Source: Brevibacterium sp. S22 (GTDB lineage: Bacteria; Actinomycetota; Actinomycetes; Actinomycetales; Brevibacteriaceae). Taken from it: 64,000 nucleotides of DNA. Position 1 is the stretch's first letter, and each line of letters starts with the position of its first letter. Location: NCBI RefSeq assembly GCF_004745485.1, contig NZ_RHFG01000004.1, positions 124,001-188,000 of the forward strand, given 5' to 3'. Positions 60,733 through 64,000 of the stretch are shown one piece after another. A program made the position numbers and the translations under genes. The notes under the pieces are model-generated. The model did no database searches, was not told the DNA's origin, and saw only the letters and a program-made list of their open reading frames with translations.

Positions 60733-62553
60733 CTATTCGCGGTCGTCGGACTTCTTGCGGCGGCTGAGCAGCCAGCCGCCTCCGCCGAGGACGACGATGA
60801 CCGCGGCCGCGATGCCGATCCAGCCGCCGGCTCCCATTCCACCGCCGGTGGCTTCCTCATCGCTGACGGGTTCGACCGAGGAGTAGCCCCAGTAGCCGAC
60901 CTGGTTGGCGATGGCGCCGCCGTCGGTGGGCTGTTTGGTGAAGTTCTCGAACCGGTCGGAGCGGAAGGCCTCGAGCTGGTTCGGGTACCACAGCGTCACC
61001 GAGGGGGCTTCCTCGTAGTGGATGGCCAGGGCCTGCTGCACGAGGTCCTGCCGCTTGGCCTGATCGAGTTCGACGTGCTGAGCCTGATAGAGCTTGTCGT
61101 ATTCCTCGTTGCACCAGCCGTCCTGGGTGGTGCCGCCGTTGCCTTCGGCGTCGGGGCGCTGACCGCAGGTGTTGATGCTCAGCTGGTAGTCCGGATCGGG
61201 GTTGATCGACCAGCCGGAGAAGTACATGTCATAGTCGCCCTTCGTAGTGCGCTCGGACTCGGTGTCGGCGTCGGTCGACTCGTTCTTCAGGTCGATGCCG
61301 ATGTCCTTCATCCATGGTTTCAGGAACTTCGCGGTGCTCTGTTCGGTCGGAATGTCGGCGTCGGTGAGGAAGCGCAGCTGCAGCTTCTCGCCGTCCTTCT
61401 CCCGGATGCCGTCGGAGCCTTCCTTCCAGCCGGCGTCGTCGAGGAGCTTCTTCGCTTCGTCGACGTCGAAACCGCTGATGACCGGGTCGTCGGGGTTCAG
61501 TGCCCAGTTCGGGTAGACGGCGGGGATGAAGCTCGTGGCCGGCTGGGCATAGTCCTGCATGACCTGCTTGCGCAGAGTCTCGGTGTCGATGCCGGCGCGG
61601 ATCGCCTGGCGGACCTTCTTGTCCTCCAGGGCTTCGTGACCGGTGCCGAATTCCTTGCCCTCGGCGTCGGCGACTCCCGGGTTGATGGAGATGCCGTTGA
61701 AGCGGCGGCCGTGGCCGTCGTTGAGTTCGACGTCGTCAGCCCCCTCGAGCGCCGTGAACTGGTCGGGGGTGAGCCCGGTGATGAAGTCGACTTCACCGGA
61801 GCGGATCGCCTGCACCTGTGCGTCGGAGTTCGTGTAGTAGCGGTACTGGATCTCGTCGAGCTTCGGCTTGCCGCGCCAGAAGTTCGGGTTCGCCTTGAGC
61901 GTGATCGATTTGTTCGCTTCGTAGCTCTCGAGCTGGAAGGGCCCCGAACCGACGGACTTCTCGTCGTTCTTGAATTCGCCCGGCTTGTCGACCTCCGACC
62001 ACACGTGTTCGGGCACGACGGGGATCTCTTGGCCGGGGTTGTTCGCCTGCGGCTTCTTGAGGGTGATCTTGACGGTGCCGTCGTCGGGGGCCTCGACCTT
62101 GTCGAAGTTCTCGACGAGGCTGCCGTTGGCCACCGCCATCTCTTCCTTCTCCATCATCTGGTTGTAGGTCCAGGCGACGTCATCGGCCGTGAGCGGTTCG
62201 CCATCGGACCATTTCATGTCCGGGCGGATCGTGTAGGTCCAGACCTTGCCTTCGGAGTCCGTGTTCCATTCGGTCGCGAGTCCCTCGGTGACCGAACCGT
62301 CCTCGGCGTCGTTGGCCACGAGGTTCTCGTACATGTAGCGGAAGGTGTTCGTCGGTACGAGGTAGAAGGAGGTGAACGGGTTGAAGGAGTCGATGAATCC
62401 GTCAGTGGCGATCCGCAGCACGTTCTCGGACGCCGGGGCCTCCGAGGTGGCGGCCTGCGCCGGTGAGGCGGCCATTGATCCGGCCAGGGCCAGTGCTGCG
62501 ACTCCGGCCAGGCACCGTTGCCAGCCTCTGCGCATTGAGTGTGAAGTCAACAT
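60733..62553 (-). CDS. peptide ABC transporter substrate-binding protein, C-terminally anchored
   Basis: 606 residues. A signal peptide (LAGVAALALAGSMAASPAQA) has no lipobox Cys, so this is not a lipoprotein. The SBP_bac_5 domain includes FIDSFNPFTSFYLVPTNTFR, KWSDGEPLTADDVAWTYN and SGPFQLESYE. The C-terminus has a glycine linker, one membrane helix (GWIGIAAAVIVVLGGGGWLL) and a basic tail (SRRKKSDDRE). The protein is therefore held outside the cell by its C-terminus, whereas actinobacterial DppA-type proteins are normally N-terminal lipoproteins. ATG 62553 has AGAAAG upstream; GTG 62583 is less likely. It is the first gene of the dpp-like operon. Confidence 0.93.
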   Translation of the reverse strand: MLTSHSMRRGWQRCLAGVAALALAGSMAASPAQAATSEAPASENVLRIATDGFIDSFNPFTSFYLVPTNTFRYMYENLVANDAEDGSVTEGLATEWNTDSEGKVWTYTIRPDMKWSDGEPLTADDVAWTYNQMMEKEEMAVANGSLVENFDKVEAPDDGTVKITLKKPQANNPGQEIPVVPEHVWSEVDKPGEFKNDEKSVGSGPFQLESYEANKSITLKANPNFWRGKPKLDEIQYRYYTNSDAQVQAIRSGEVDFITGLTPDQFTALEGADDVELNDGHGRRFNGISINPGVADAEGKEFGTGHEALEDKKVRQAIRAGIDTETLRKQVMQDYAQPATSFIPAVYPNWALNPDDPVISGFDVDEAKKLLDDAGWKEGSDGIREKDGEKLQLRFLTDADIPTEQSTAKFLKPWMKDIGIDLKNESTDADTESERTTKGDYDMYFSGWSINPDPDYQLSINTCGQRPDAEGNGGTTQDGWCNEEYDKLYQAQHVELDQAKRQDLVQQALAIHYEEAPSVTLWYPNQLEAFRSDRFENFTKQPTDGGAIANQVGYWGYSSVEPVSDEEATGGGMGAGGWIGIAAAVIVVLGGGGWLLSRRKKSDDRE

Positions 62554-62736
62554 CTTTGTCTTTCTTCTCGTGCGGTGATTCACTTGTCCTCCCCTGATCC
62601 CGGCGAATCTGGGTGTTCGCCCGGGTCAGGACAGATGTGTTCCTCATCACTCTACGTTCGAAGTGACGTGATTTCGGCACAACAACACACAAATCTGCCT
62701 GCCCGGCACTGTGCAGATCTCACAGGTGCCGCGCAA

Positions 62737-64000
62737 TCAGCTGCTCTGCGCCATGGGTGTGACTGCGGCCTTTCGGTCGCTTTGACCCAGCGGGCGCAGT
62801 TCGGTCTCCCCCGCCTCGGCGAGGACTTCGACGATCGTCTGCCCGCGACGGATGAGGAAGAACTGCGCATCGCCGTCGTCGGCTGCGGTGCGGTATCCGA
62901 AGATGGGCACGCGCGGGAGCAGGTTGTAGGAGAACGGGTTCGAGAAGTAATAGGCGCCGGTCTCGGGAACGGCCACGATGTCGCCCGCATCGAGGCGCGG
63001 CAGCAGCTGATCCCGCGCCAGAAGGTCTCCGGAGAAGCAGGCGGGGCCGGCGACATCGGTCGGGACGATCTCGGTGTCGGCCGCCTCGGCGATCTTGGGG
63101 TTCCCTTCCGGGGTGAACGGCAGGATCCGCAGCGGCCAGTCGTTCGGGGCATAGGCGGTGCGGGTGGCGACCTGGACGCCGGCGTGGGTCATCGCGATGC
63201 GGCGCCCGCCGGTGGTCTTCGCGTATTCGACGCGGGTGAGGACGGTGCCGGCCTTGGCGAGGAGCGCGCGGCCGAATTCGGTGACGATGTCGAAGTCGAA
63301 CAGGCCCGGCACCTGCGCCTCGAGCACGGCGCGGTAGTCGGCGAAGGTCGGGGTGATGTCCTCGCCGTCGAAGTTCACCGACAGTCCCCCGCCGATGTCG
63401 ATGCGTGTGATCTGTCGGACCGAGGCGTGGGCGTTGATCTCCTCGGCGAGGTCGACGGCGGCGCGGACTCCGACGGCGGCCTTCTCCAGGCTGATGCCCT
63501 GAGAGCCCGAGTGGACGTGGATCTGCCCCAGCCAAGGGCGGGCGAGATAGGCCTCGATGAGGACCTCCCGGGCACCGGGGTCGGCCAGTCCGACACCGAA
63601 TTTCGAGGTCTCGGTCGCGGTGCTCAGTGCCCCGATCGCCCCCGTGCCCGACTGTGGGTTGATGCGGATTCCGATCCTCGCCGAGGCGGCTGTGCCGTTC
63701 CGATCGTCAAACAGCGTGTCGAGGCGGGCGAGTTCGTCGAAGTTGTCGACGTTGATCGAGACGCCGAGGTCGACGGCCCGGCGCAGTTCGGCCCAAGTCT
63801 TGGCCGGGGAGTCGAAGACGATGCGGTCGGGGGTGAACCCGGCCGAGAGGGCGAGTTCGAGTTCGCCGGGGCTGGCGACCTCGCAGCCGGCACCTGCCTC
63901 GGCGAACCGGCGCAGCAGCGACGGCAGCGGCACGGCCTTGCACGCCACCGCGTGGAGCACGTCCTTATCAAACGCGAAGGCCGAGGTCAGCCGGTCGAAG
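62737..64000 (-). CDS. diaminopimelate-decarboxylase-like PLP enzyme (5' partial)
   Basis: At least 420 residues; the frame stays open to the right edge, so the N-terminus is outside. Fold III PLP decarboxylase marks are the PLP-binding Lys in VACKAVPLPSLL, HVHSGSQG, a glycine-rich phosphate loop region and GAYYFSNPFSYN. The substrate motif reads CFSGDLL where lysine-forming DAP decarboxylases have CESxD, so specificity may differ. The gene precedes the peptide-binding-protein gene by 183 bases on the same strand and could process an imported amino acid. True LysA is not excluded. Confidence 0.85.
   Translation of the reverse strand, partial: FDRLTSAFAFDKDVLHAVACKAVPLPSLLRRFAEAGAGCEVASPGELELALSAGFTPDRIVFDSPAKTWAELRRAVDLGVSINVDNFDELARLDTLFDDRNGTAASARIGIRINPQSGTGAIGALSTATETSKFGVGLADPGAREVLIEAYLARPWLGQIHVHSGSQGISLEKAAVGVRAAVDLAEEINAHASVRQITRIDIGGGLSVNFDGEDITPTFADYRAVLEAQVPGLFDFDIVTEFGRALLAKAGTVLTRVEYAKTTGGRRIAMTHAGVQVATRTAYAPNDWPLRILPFTPEGNPKIAEAADTEIVPTDVAGPACFSGDLLARDQLLPRLDAGDIVAVPETGAYYFSNPFSYNLLPRVPIFGYRTAADDGDAQFFLIRRGQTIVEVLAEAGETELRPLGQSDRKAAVTPMAQSS

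Overview
The window comes from a high-GC actinobacterium. Evidence is the mycothiol genes mshA and mscR, a CarD-IspD-IspF block, a SenX3/RegX3/PhoU phosphate module, a MetP/MetS-type methionine importer and a DUF222/HNH (13E12-type) gene. Amino-acid and peptide transporters are very abundant, which fits a proteolytic Micrococcales member. Brevibacterium is my best guess, from gene content only.

Layout. 1-2073: trehalose synthesis (otsA cut by the window edge, otsB), then two translationally coupled LacI regulators on the minus strand. 4429-6450: a MalK-like ABC ATPase that has lost nearly all catalytic motifs except Walker A and B, followed by a kinase-like DUF4032 protein. 6653-19940: a dehydrogenase, three APC permeases, rlmB, cysS, metP with a 41-residue metS, and a formaldehyde-detoxification pair (mscR plus a metallo-beta-lactamase-fold hydrolase). 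19957-28858: ispDF fusion, carD, an LpqE-like lipoprotein, regX3/senX3, phoU, an EamA exporter with a divergent LysR regulator, and gpmA. 28991-37888: a BASS transporter with a coupled acetyltransferase, mshA with YbjN-family and DUF1801 genes, a hydrolase, DUF2516, azlCD with a divergent XRE-cupin regulator, and a FUSC-type membrane protein. 37974-48714: pepN, an NlpC/P60 endopeptidase, a DUF222/HNH reading frame fused in frame to a flavin monooxygenase, an XRE-cupin regulator and a thioredoxin-reductase-like enzyme. 48766-64000: a universal stress protein, an APC permease, and a 13-kb run of peptide genes. That run holds a GATase, an M19 dipeptidase, DUF819, DUF3870, a class A serine hydrolase, an S66 LD-carboxypeptidase, a complete Dpp-like ABC importer and a DAP-decarboxylase-like enzyme that runs off the right edge. 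Together these could import and dismantle wall-derived peptides.

The DNA itself is unusual. Palindromes of about 60 bp lie inside two coding regions and one intergenic region. Tandem repeats abut the stop codons of four genes. A CGCCGAGGCGG-type word recurs throughout. Low-complexity segments interrupt many conserved enzymes. Several genes have a TAnnnT -10 box exactly 6-7 nt before the start codon and no ribosome-binding site, so they look leaderless. No tRNA, rRNA, CRISPR array, transposase or phage gene was recognised.
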